NCBI RefSeq assembly: GCF_008087625.1
Contig: NZ_CP042997.1
Coordinates: 8,866,001-8,930,000, forward strand
DNA: 64,000 nt
Direction: 5' to 3'
Source: Aquisphaera giovannonii
Lineage (GTDB): Bacteria; Planctomycetota; Planctomycetia; Isosphaerales; Isosphaeraceae
The position numbers and the translations under genes are program-made. Numbering within the stretch: the stretch's first letter is position 1; the number at the start of each line of letters is the position of its first letter. The notes under the pieces were generated by a model. That model worked only from the letters and a program-made list of their open reading frames with translations, made no database searches and had not been told where the DNA came from. Of the stretch, positions 43,587 to 51,675 are shown one piece after another.

Positions 43587-46270
43587 CAGTCGATGAACAC
43601 GAATTCGTTGGTCGCGAGCAGGGCCTGGGCGTAGCGATCCCAGCGACTGAGCCCGCCCGGCGTCGCGCCTTCGGGCTCGGGCGCCGCCAGGTAGTCCCGG
43701 CCAATCCGGCGCTCCTGATCCGTGGCCGGACGCCCGAAGAGCAGCGCATAGGCGGCACGGATGCGGGCGTCGTCGTCCGCCGCCGAGGCCCGGACACGCG
43801 CGGCCAGCGCGAGGGCACCGTCGACGAGGAGCTCGTCGTTCAGGACGACGAGGCCCTGTAGCGGGACGGTGGTGCGTGTCCGCTCGGCGCCGGTGATGTT
43901 CGGATCGGGGAAGTCGAAGAGCCGGAGCAGCGCCGCCAGGTCGTGCCGGCTGACCGCGGCGTAGCAGGTCCGCCGCCGATTGCCGGGGTCATCGAGCGAC
44001 CTCGAAGGCCCGCCGATCTCCGGGTCCAGGCGTCCGGAGACGGCCAGCACGGCGTCGCGCCAGGCCTCGACCTCCAGTCGCCGGCGGTTCATCCGCGAGA
44101 GGAGGACGTTCTCGGGGTCCACCTCCTCGGCCCGGGCGTCGGCGCGGGAGGCCTGCTGATAGGTGGCCGAGAGGAGGATCTCGCGATGGAGCGCCTTCAT
44201 CGACCACCCCCCGTCGATGAAGCGGCGGGCCAGGAGATCCAGCAGCTCGGGGTGCGACGGCCGCTCCCCGAGGTTGCCGAAGTTGCTCGTCGTGCGGACC
44301 AGCCCGCGGCCGAAGTGGTGGTGCCAGATCCGATTCACCATCACGCGGGCCGTCAGCGGGTTGTCCGGGCTGGCGATCGCGCGGGCCAGCTCCAGCCGGC
44401 CGCTGCCGGAGGCGAACGGGGTGGAGCCGCCGAGGATGCTCAGGAAGTGACGCGGCACCTTCGGCCCGGGCGTCGCCGGGTTGCCCCGCACGAGCACGCT
44501 CGCGTCGGCGGGCTTCGCGGCGTCCTTCAGGGTATGGACGACGGGGTACTTCGGCGGCGCCTCCTGCCGGAGTCGGGCCTCCTCCGAGCGGAGCGAGACG
44601 AGCCTCGCCCTGGCTTCCGGCGGCAGATCCTTCTCGACCCGGTCCTTGTTGAGGGCGAGGGGCCCCTTCCCGTCGAATAACGCGCCAACCAGGGTCCCGT
44701 CCGCCGCATCGACGGGCCGGCCGGCGTCCTGGCTCGCCAGGACCGCCTCGACGTGCTTCCGGAACGCCTCGGCGGCGTGGGCGACGGCCCGTTTCGACTC
44801 GTCGTCGGCCTTGCCCGCCGCCGGGCCCGCGGCGCGGAGCAGCTCCGCCACGCGCGGCTGGTCCTTCGAGCGTTCGAGCAGCGAGGCCCAGCGATCGAGG
44901 CGTCCCGACTCCAGGCCTTCCCGCTTCGCGACATCCCGCGACGTCGGCCGGCCCTCCCCCGAACGGACCGCCCGGAGCTCCAGGGCCGCGACGAGGTAGC
45001 GCACCGACTCCGCCGCGCGGGCGTTCGCCGAGCAAGACCGGAGGAGGGCCTCGATCTGCCGGGCCTTGCCGTCGATGGCGGCCTGCGCCGCGTCGTAGGC
45101 CCGCACCTGTCGTTCAGGCGCGGCGGGCGCCTCCTCGTACTCGGTGCTGAGGAACACCCCGGCCAGCGAGTAGTAATCGGACGTGGGGATCGGGTCGTAC
45201 TTGTGGTCGTGGCAGCGGGCGCAGGCGACGGTCAGCCCCAGGAAACCGCGGGCCATCGTGTCGATGCGGTCGTCGACCTGGTCGAACTTCTTCGGGTCGC
45301 CGTAGTACACCGGCCCCAGCGCGAAGAAGCCGAGGGCCGCCAGCCGCTCGATCCGCCCGGGCTCGTCGAGCAGGTCGCCGGCCACCTGCTCCAGGATGAA
45401 CCGGTCGTATGGCATGTCCCGGTTCAACGCGTCGGCCACCCAGTCGCGATAGCGGAACCCGTTGGGATAGAGCCTTGGCTGGAACGAGTGGGCCTGGTCC
45501 TCGCCGTATCGGGCGACGTCCAGCCAGTGACGCCCCCAGCGCTCGCCGTAATGCGGCGAGGCCAGCAGGCGCTCGACGACCCGGGCGAACGCCTCCGGGG
45601 ATTCGTCGCGGACGAACGACTCCACCTCCTCGGGCGTGGGCGGAAGGCCGATCAGGTCGAAGCTGGCCCGCCGCAGGAGCGTCCGCTTGTCGGCGGGCGG
45701 CGAGGGCTGCAAGCCCTTCTCCTCGAGCTTCGCGAGGATGAATGGATCGACTGAGGATTTCGGCCAGCCCGCCCGAGACACGGCGGGCGGCGGCACGTCG
45801 CGGACCGGCCGGAAGGCCCAGAAGTCCCGATCCGCCTCGCTGATGGCCTGGCCGGGTGAGGCGGCCTGGGGCCGCACCGGGCCCTCGGCGGCGGGCCAGG
45901 GTGCCCCGCGTTTCACCCATTCGGTGAGGGCGTCGATCTCGGCGGCCTCGAGCTTCCCCCTGGGCGGCATCTTGACCGCCCCCTCATGCCGGATGGCCTC
46001 GATCAGCGGGCTGTGCGTCGGGTCGTCCGCGACGATCGCCGGCCCCGTGTCGCCGCCTGCCCGCATGGCCTGGGACGAGTCCAGCCGCAGGCCCCCCTTC
46101 TGCTTCTTCTCGCCGTGGCACTCGAAGCACCGCGTCGCCAGGACCGGCCGGACCCTGGACTCGAAGAACTCGGCCTGCGACTCGTCCCCGGCCCATGCCC
46201 GCTCGCGGGCCGTCGCCAGGAAGGCGAGCACCCAGGCAAGGCCGATCGATCCGAAGGGAGCTCGCCTCAT
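43586..46270 (-). CDS. PSCyt1/DUF1549/DUF1553 exported cytochrome-type protein
   Basis: An 894-residue protein. After a signal peptide comes a planctomycete cytochrome-type domain with heme motif Cys48-Phe-Glu-Cys51-His52, then DUF1549 (Phe-Asp-Leu-Ile-Gly-Leu-Pro-Pro-Thr-Pro; His-Trp-Leu-Asp-Val-Ala-Arg-Tyr; a second Cys-x-x-Cys-His in Cys-Ala-Arg-Cys-His-Asp-His). DUF1553 follows (Val-Asn-Arg-Ile-Trp-His-His-His-Phe-Gly-Arg-Gly; Ala-Thr-Asn-Glu-Phe). Start at 46270 is backed by GGAGG seven bases upstream. Electron transfer coupled to polysaccharide degradation has been suggested for the family; not provable here. Confidence 0.9.
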
Positions 46271-46556
46271 GCCCGATCCTCCTCGCGACCCGCCGGCGCA
46301 TACCACGGGAGTCTCCCGTGAAGGTTGGAGAATTGTCGCACATTCCACGCCAGGCGAACAGCGTCCAAGCCCGAATCGGGCCCTCGCCATCGGCGCCGCC
46401 GCGCGGACGCCGCGGGTGGCCGCGGCCCGGCGCGGGGAGCCGATGAAGAATCGATGAACCAGGACATGTCGATCCCGGGCCGATTGACGGTCGGCGGCGC
46501 AGGGCTCATACTGCCGGGGCGTCCGTGGCAACGTGGCTGCGCTCCCGGAGGGGCCG

Positions 46557-49232
46557 ATGATCCGAGGCTGGATTCTGACGTGCTGGGCCGTCCTGGTCTC
46601 CGCGGCCCTCGGCCAGGTGCCGTCGATCGAGTCGACCGCGGACCTCGTCGGCCGCGGGCGGGACAACGTGATCAGCACGCCCGTCAACCAGGTCCTCACG
46701 CCCTACGGCCGCCAGGTGGAGCTGGACGGGCTGCGCCCCCAGGCGATCGCGCTGTCGCCGGACGGCAGGAGGCTGCTCGTCTCGGGCAAGACGAGCGAGC
46801 TGCTCGCGATCGACCCGGACCAGGCGAAGGTCGTCCAGCGCGTCGCCCTCCCGCCCGAGAGCCAGAAGCAGCCGCCGAAGGTGGCCTCGCCGAACATCCT
46901 CAACCCCGACCGCAAGGGGCAGGTCAGCTACACCGGCCTGATCTACGCGCACTCCGGCAGGCGCGTCTACCTGAGCAACGTGGACGGCTCCATCAAGGTG
47001 TTTGCCGTGGCGGGCGACGGGACCATCGAGCCCACCCACGTCTTCAACCTGCCCGAGGCGAAGGCGCCCCGCCGCAAGGAGGAGATCCCCAGCGGCCTGG
47101 CGCTCTCGGACGACGACACGCGACTGTACGTCTGCGGCAACCTCTCCAACACGCTCCTGGAGATCAGCACGGCCGACGGCAAGGTGCTCCGCACCTGGGA
47201 CGTGGGCGTGGCCCCTTATGACGTCGTCCTCGCGAAGGGCAAGGCATTCGTCAGCAACTGGGGAGGCCGTCGCCCCGGCCCCGGCGACCTGACCGGGCCC
47301 GCCGGGCGCGGGACCGTGGTGCGCGTGGATCCGGTCCGCCACATCGCGAGCGAGGGGTCGGTGAGCGTCGTCGACCTGGCGGCGAACCGCGTCTCGAAGG
47401 AGCTCATCACGGGCCTGCACGCCTCCGGCCTGGCCGCCTCGCCGGACCGCAAGTTCGTCGTCTGCGCCAACGCCGGCAGCGACAACCTGAGCCTGATCGA
47501 CGTCGACAAGGAGGCGGTGGTCGAGACGGTCTGGGCGAAGGCCAGGCCGTCGGACCTCTTCGGGGCCTCGCCCAACGCGCTCGCATTCGACGACGCCGGC
47601 AAGCGGCTGTACGTCGCCAACGGGTCGCAGAACGCCGTCGCCGTCCTCCGCTTCGACCCCGAGGACAAGGGGGACACGAAGCTCCAGGGCCTGATCCCCG
47701 CCGGCTGGTTCCCGGGCGCCGTCCTCTTCGACGCCCGCCGGAAGGTCCTCTGCGTGGCCAACATCAAGGGCCTGCCGGAGCGCCCGAAGGCGCAGAAGAA
47801 CGGGTCGAAAGGCTTCAACTCGCACCACTATTCCGGCTCGGTCTCCCTGATGCCGATCCCTTCGAAGGAGGACCTGCCCAAGCTCGCCGAGCGGGCCGCG
47901 AAGAACATGCGACGAGGGGCCATCGCCCAGGCGGCCCTGCCGGCCCGGAAGGGCCAGCCGCCGCGGGCGATCCCCGAGCGGATCGGCGAGCCCAGCCTGA
48001 TCGAGCACGTCGTCTACGTGATCAAGGAGAACCGGACGTACGACCAGATCTTCGGCAAGCTCCCGCGGGGCCGGGGGCACGCCGACCTGTGCGTCTTCGG
48101 CGCGGAGGTCACGCCGAACCAGCACAAGATGGTGGACGAGTTCGTCCTCCTGGACAACACCTACTGCGCCGGCATCTGCAGCGCGGACGGCCACCAGTGG
48201 AGCACCACGGCCTTCGGCACGGACTACATGGAGAAGAGCTTCGCGGGCTTCCCGCGGAGCTACCCGGACGGCATGGGGGAGGACGAGGCCGACGCCCTGG
48301 CCTACTCGCCCGCCGGCTTCCTCTGGGACAACGCCGTCGCCCACAAGAAGTCGATCCGCAACTACGGCGAGTTCATGGCCCCGAAGGTCCGCTGGAAGGA
48401 CCCGAAGCGGAAAGGCTCGCCCGATTACCTCTCCTGCTATCGCACCTGGAAGGGCGAGTCCGGGGACGTGATCTTCGAATGCGAGCCCTCGGTCGAGTCC
48501 CTCCGGCCCTTCTCGCCGACGGATTACGTCGGCTGGGAGATGGCCGTGCCGGATCAGTTCCGGGCGGACTACGTCATCCGAGAACTGAAGGAGTTCGAGA
48601 GGAAGGGCGAGTTCCCCAACCTGGTGCTGATCTGCCTGCCGAACGACCACACCAGCGGCACGAGCTTCGGCAGCCCCACGCCGGCCTCGTGCATGGCGGA
48701 CAACGACCTCGCCTTCGGCCGGGTCGTCGAGGCCCTCAGCCATTCGCGGTTCTGGGGCAAGATGGCCATCTTCGGCATCGAGGACGACCCCCAGGCCGGC
48801 TGGGACCACGTCAGCGGCTACCGGACGACCGCCTACTGCATCAGCCCCTACGCGAAGCGGAAGGCCGTGGTCAGCACCCAGTACAACACCACGAGCCTGA
48901 TCCGGACGATCGAGCAGATCCTCGGCCTCCCGCCCATGAACCAGTTCGACGCCAGCGCCACGCCGATGTTCGACTGCTTCACCGACAAGCCCGACCCGAC
49001 GCCCTTCGAATCCGTCGCCAACAAGGTCCCCCTGGACCAGATGAACCCCAACCCCCGCGCCATCCGCGACGAGGCCCTCAGGCGGGACGCCCTCGTCTCC
49101 GCGCAGCTCAACTTCCGCGAGGTGGACAAGGCCCCGGAGGACGTCCTCAACCGCATCCTCTGGCGCGCCCAGAAAGGCACCGCCGTCCCCTATCCCGAAT
49201 GGGCGGTCACGCTGGTGGAGGATGATGATTGA
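46557..49232 (+). CDS. YncE-type beta-propeller fused to a phosphoesterase domain
   Basis: An 891-residue exported protein. After the signal peptide, residues ~30-430 form a seven-bladed-propeller-like region with repeated Ala-Leu-Ser-Pro-Asp-Gly and Val-Ala-Asn units (YncE/lactonase type). Residues ~470-870 are an acid-phosphatase/phospholipase-C-like domain with Val-Ile-Lys-Glu-Asn-Arg-Thr-Tyr-Asp-Gln-Ile-Phe-Gly, Asp-Gly-His-Gln-Trp, Asn-Asp-His-Thr and Ile-Glu-Asp-Asp-Pro-Gln. The metal-ligand Asp/His/Asn set is complete by eye. Substrate is unknown. Start at 46557 has GGAG six bases upstream; it diverges from the cytochrome-type gene. Confidence 0.88.
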   Translation: MIRGWILTCWAVLVSAALGQVPSIESTADLVGRGRDNVISTPVNQVLTPYGRQVELDGLRPQAIALSPDGRRLLVSGKTSELLAIDPDQAKVVQRVALPPESQKQPPKVASPNILNPDRKGQVSYTGLIYAHSGRRVYLSNVDGSIKVFAVAGDGTIEPTHVFNLPEAKAPRRKEEIPSGLALSDDDTRLYVCGNLSNTLLEISTADGKVLRTWDVGVAPYDVVLAKGKAFVSNWGGRRPGPGDLTGPAGRGTVVRVDPVRHIASEGSVSVVDLAANRVSKELITGLHASGLAASPDRKFVVCANAGSDNLSLIDVDKEAVVETVWAKARPSDLFGASPNALAFDDAGKRLYVANGSQNAVAVLRFDPEDKGDTKLQGLIPAGWFPGAVLFDARRKVLCVANIKGLPERPKAQKNGSKGFNSHHYSGSVSLMPIPSKEDLPKLAERAAKNMRRGAIAQAALPARKGQPPRAIPERIGEPSLIEHVVYVIKENRTYDQIFGKLPRGRGHADLCVFGAEVTPNQHKMVDEFVLLDNTYCAGICSADGHQWSTTAFGTDYMEKSFAGFPRSYPDGMGEDEADALAYSPAGFLWDNAVAHKKSIRNYGEFMAPKVRWKDPKRKGSPDYLSCYRTWKGESGDVIFECEPSVESLRPFSPTDYVGWEMAVPDQFRADYVIRELKEFERKGEFPNLVLICLPNDHTSGTSFGSPTPASCMADNDLAFGRVVEALSHSRFWGKMAIFGIEDDPQAGWDHVSGYRTTAYCISPYAKRKAVVSTQYNTTSLIRTIEQILGLPPMNQFDASATPMFDCFTDKPDPTPFESVANKVPLDQMNPNPRAIRDEALRRDALVSAQLNFREVDKAPEDVLNRILWRAQKGTAVPYPEWAVTLVEDDD

Positions 49233-49267
49233 GGTGCCCTGCCCTCCCGGATTGGCGTGTGCGTCGA

Positions 49268-49771
49268 TCAGGAACCTGCGAGGCGACGGATGTCCTTGAT
49301 CAGCAGGAACAGGTGGAGCGGGTCGGTGGGTGAGGCGATGAATCCAAAGTGCTCATAGAAAGCCCGGGCCGCCTCCCCCTTCGCGTTCACCGCGAAGGCG
49401 CGGATGCCGGCAATGTCGGCCGCCTGGAGGGTCCGCCGCATCGCATCCTTCAGCAAGCCGCCGCCCAGCCCTCGTCCCTGCCAGCTCGTGGCGACCGCCA
49501 GGCGTGCCAACAGCATGATCGGGATGGGATGGCGGGCCAGCCCTTTTCGCAATCGATCCGGAGCGTCGTCGAAGGCCACCTCGGCCACGGCCAGCGAATG
49601 GTAACCGACGACGATCGAGCCCGAGACTGCCACGTAGGTCTGCGCAGCCTCCGCTCGCTGGTTGGCCAGGGCAAACCGGATCAGGAAGCGATTCAGCTCC
49701 TCGCTCCCGCAGTCGAACCCCTCGAGGGCATGGTCGGGCCGGAGTTTCTCGATCCGCAGCGGATCGCTCAC
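49268..49771 (-). CDS. GNAT acetyltransferase, TacT-like toxin
   Basis: A 167-residue GNAT-fold protein with Phe-Asp-Cys-Gly-Ser-Glu-Glu-Leu-Asn-Arg-Phe-Leu at the N-terminus, the acetyl-CoA loop (Gln-Gly-Arg-Gly-Leu-Gly) and Tyr-Glu-His-Phe-Gly-Phe near the C-terminus. This is the TacT/AtaT pattern: toxins that acetylate aminoacyl-tRNAs and block translation. GTG start at 49771 overlaps the stop of the DUF1778 antitoxin gene (GTGA). The role is inferred from family and pairing. Confidence 0.85.
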   Translation of the reverse strand: MSDPLRIEKLRPDHALEGFDCGSEELNRFLIRFALANQRAEAAQTYVAVSGSIVVGYHSLAVAEVAFDDAPDRLRKGLARHPIPIMLLARLAVATSWQGRGLGGGLLKDAMRRTLQAADIAGIRAFAVNAKGEAARAFYEHFGFIASPTDPLHLFLLIKDIRRLAGS

Positions 49772-50058
49772 CGGTCGGCTCCGCCCTCGAAGACGCTGGG
49801 CTCCTGTAACAACCGGGCGAGCCTCGGCAAGTCGCGAGGAGGCGAGTCGAGGGCCTCCAGGAACGCCTCCCACCGTTGGGCATCTAATCCGAACCGCGTC
49901 CGGTTGGTCAGCACCTCCCCGGCTCGCTCCAAGGCGCTATCGAGGACGAACTCGCTCACCGACCGTTGTGCCACGTGGGCCGCCGCCTGGAGCCTCTCCT
50001 TTGCCTCCGGCGACAGCCGTAGGTCTAGTTTCGCGCTCCGCGCGGATCGTTGAGTCAT
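49768..50058 (-). CDS. DUF1778 (TacA-like) antitoxin
   Basis: A 96-residue protein with a ribbon-helix-helix N-terminus (Ala-Lys-Leu-Asp-Leu-Arg-Leu-Ser-Pro-Glu-Ala-Lys-Glu-Arg, Ser-Val-Ser-Glu-Phe-Val) and a toxin-binding C-terminus, the DUF1778 family. It should bind the TacT-like toxin and repress the operon. Start at 50058 has GGAGG six bases upstream. Promoter and a palindromic candidate operator lie immediately upstream. Confidence 0.88.
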   Translation of the reverse strand: MTQRSARSAKLDLRLSPEAKERLQAAAHVAQRSVSEFVLDSALERAGEVLTNRTRFGLDAQRWEAFLEALDSPPRDLPRLARLLQEPSVFEGGADR

Positions 50059-50089
50059 GACTATCCTCCGTAAAGGCCGTCGAGAATGT

Positions 50090-50118
50090 ATCATATACGC
50101 CCGACAATGTCATGACAA
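50090..50118 (-). promoter_or_regulatory. Sigma70-type promoter of the DUF1778/GNAT pair
   Basis: Minus strand: TTGTCA (complement of 50113-50118) and TATGAT (complement of 50090-50095), exactly 17 bases apart, each 5 of 6 to consensus. Transcription would start about 25 bases before the antitoxin ATG. Confidence 0.7.
50108..50117. promoter_or_regulatory. Palindrome overlapping the -35 box, candidate antitoxin operator
   Basis: TGTCATGACA is a perfect 10-bp palindrome overlapping the -35 box, a suitable position for repression by the ribbon-helix-helix antitoxin. A second, weaker dyad (GTAT-CAT-ATAC, 50088-50098) covers the -10 box. Confidence 0.55.
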
Positions 50119-50202
50119 ATACAAAGCTCCTCCGGTACTCGTAACTTTCCTGGCGAGCTCGCAGCAGATCGCGGCATGGGACCGGGGAGTCGGCAACGAG
50201 AT

Positions 50203-51675
50203 TCACGCCTTCGCGGGAATCGGCGGCGACGAAAGGATCTCGCCCACGACGTGGGCCGGGCGGCCGTCGGTGAGGCTCTGGGCTCGGCCGTTGGCATGGT
50301 AGGCCAGCTTCGCGTGGTCGAGGCCGAGCTGGTGCAGGACCGTGGCCTGGAAGTCGTTAGGGGTGACGACGTTGTCCGCGGCGCGGTGGCCGACCTCGTC
50401 GGTGGATCCGTAGGTCATGCCGCCGCGGATGCCGCCGCCGGCGAGCCAGATGGAGAAGCCCTGGCCGTTGTGGTCGCGGCCGGCGCTGTCGTCCAGGTTG
50501 CCTTCGCTGACGGGGAGACGGCCGATCTCGCCGCCCCAGTGGACGAGGGTCGTCTCCAGCAGCCCGCGCTGCTTCAGGTCGGCGACGAGCGCGGCCGCGG
50601 GGCGGTCGGTGCGGCGGCAGATGGCGGGCAGCGACGACTTGATGCTGCTGTGGGTGTCCCACGGCTGGCCGCCCAGGAAGAGCTGGACGAACCGGACCCC
50701 GCGCTCGACGAGCCGCCGCGCGAGCAGGCAGCGCGTGCCGTATTCCCTCGTGGCGTCCTGGTCCAGGCCGTACATCCGCTTGATGTACTCAGGCTCGCCG
50801 GAGATGTCCAGCGCCTCCTTGGCGGCGGTCTGCATCGACGCGGCGAGCTCGTACGTCCGGATCCGGGCCTCCAGCTCGGCCTCGCCGGGGTGCATCGCGG
50901 CGTGGCGCCGGTTCAACGCGTCGAGGAAGGCGAGGTTGCGGGCCTGCGCCGGGCCGCGGAGGTGGGGCGGCGGGTCGAGGTTCAGGATCCGCGGCTCCTG
51001 CGGGCGGAGGACGGCCCCCTGGTAGAGGGGCGACATGAAGCCGCTCGACCAGTTGTTCGTGCCGTCCACCGGCGGGCCGTCGGGGTCGGAGAGGACCATG
51101 TAGGCGGGCAGGTCCTGCGACTCGCTGCCGAGCGCGTAGACGACCCAGCTCCCGAGCGTGGGACGCCCGGTGAGCGCCGCGATCCCGCCGTGGAAGTAGC
51201 GGATCGAGACCTCGTGCCCGTTGTGCCCGGTGTGCATCGACCGGATCACGCAGAGGTCGTCCACCATCCTCGCCGTCTCGGGGAGGAGCTCCGAGACGTC
51301 CGTGCCGGACTGCCCGTGCTTGGCGAACTTCCAGGGGCTCCCGAGCAGCTTCTTGCTGGCGCGATTCACGAAGCTGAAGGTGACTTCGCCGCCGTAGTCC
51401 TTCCCGTGATTCCTCTGCAGCTCGGGCTTGGGGTCGAACAGGTCCACGTGCGACGGCCCCCCGTGCATGAACAGGGAGATCATCGCCGTGGCCTTGGGGG
51501 CGAAGTGGGGCGGCCTCGGCTTCAGGTCGAGCGGCAGGTTCTCGCCGGGCTTGGAGGGTACGTCGGCGAGCAGCCCGTCCCGCCGCAGCAGGTGCGCCAG
51601 GGCGAAGGCCCCGATGCCGAACGCGGAACTCGCCAGGAAATCCCGCCTGGTGGGGGGAAGCGGCTCAGTCGACAT
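50203..51675 (-). CDS. DUF1501 family exported protein (third copy)
   Basis: A 490-residue DUF1501 protein with leader Thr-Arg-Arg-Asp-Phe-Leu, Phe-Met-His-Gly-Gly-Pro-Ser-His-Val-Asp-Leu-Phe-Asp-Pro-Lys, Trp-Gly-Gly-Glu-Ile-Gly-Arg-Leu-Pro and Gly-Arg-Asp-His-Asn. It resembles the copy at 42150 in layout more than the lone one at 12874. It starts inside the last 11 bases of the cytochrome-type gene, so the two are translationally coupled. Confidence 0.9.
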   Translation of the reverse strand: MSTEPLPPTRRDFLASSAFGIGAFALAHLLRRDGLLADVPSKPGENLPLDLKPRPPHFAPKATAMISLFMHGGPSHVDLFDPKPELQRNHGKDYGGEVTFSFVNRASKKLLGSPWKFAKHGQSGTDVSELLPETARMVDDLCVIRSMHTGHNGHEVSIRYFHGGIAALTGRPTLGSWVVYALGSESQDLPAYMVLSDPDGPPVDGTNNWSSGFMSPLYQGAVLRPQEPRILNLDPPPHLRGPAQARNLAFLDALNRRHAAMHPGEAELEARIRTYELAASMQTAAKEALDISGEPEYIKRMYGLDQDATREYGTRCLLARRLVERGVRFVQLFLGGQPWDTHSSIKSSLPAICRRTDRPAAALVADLKQRGLLETTLVHWGGEIGRLPVSEGNLDDSAGRDHNGQGFSIWLAGGGIRGGMTYGSTDEVGHRAADNVVTPNDFQATVLHQLGLDHAKLAYHANGRAQSLTDGRPAHVVGEILSSPPIPAKA

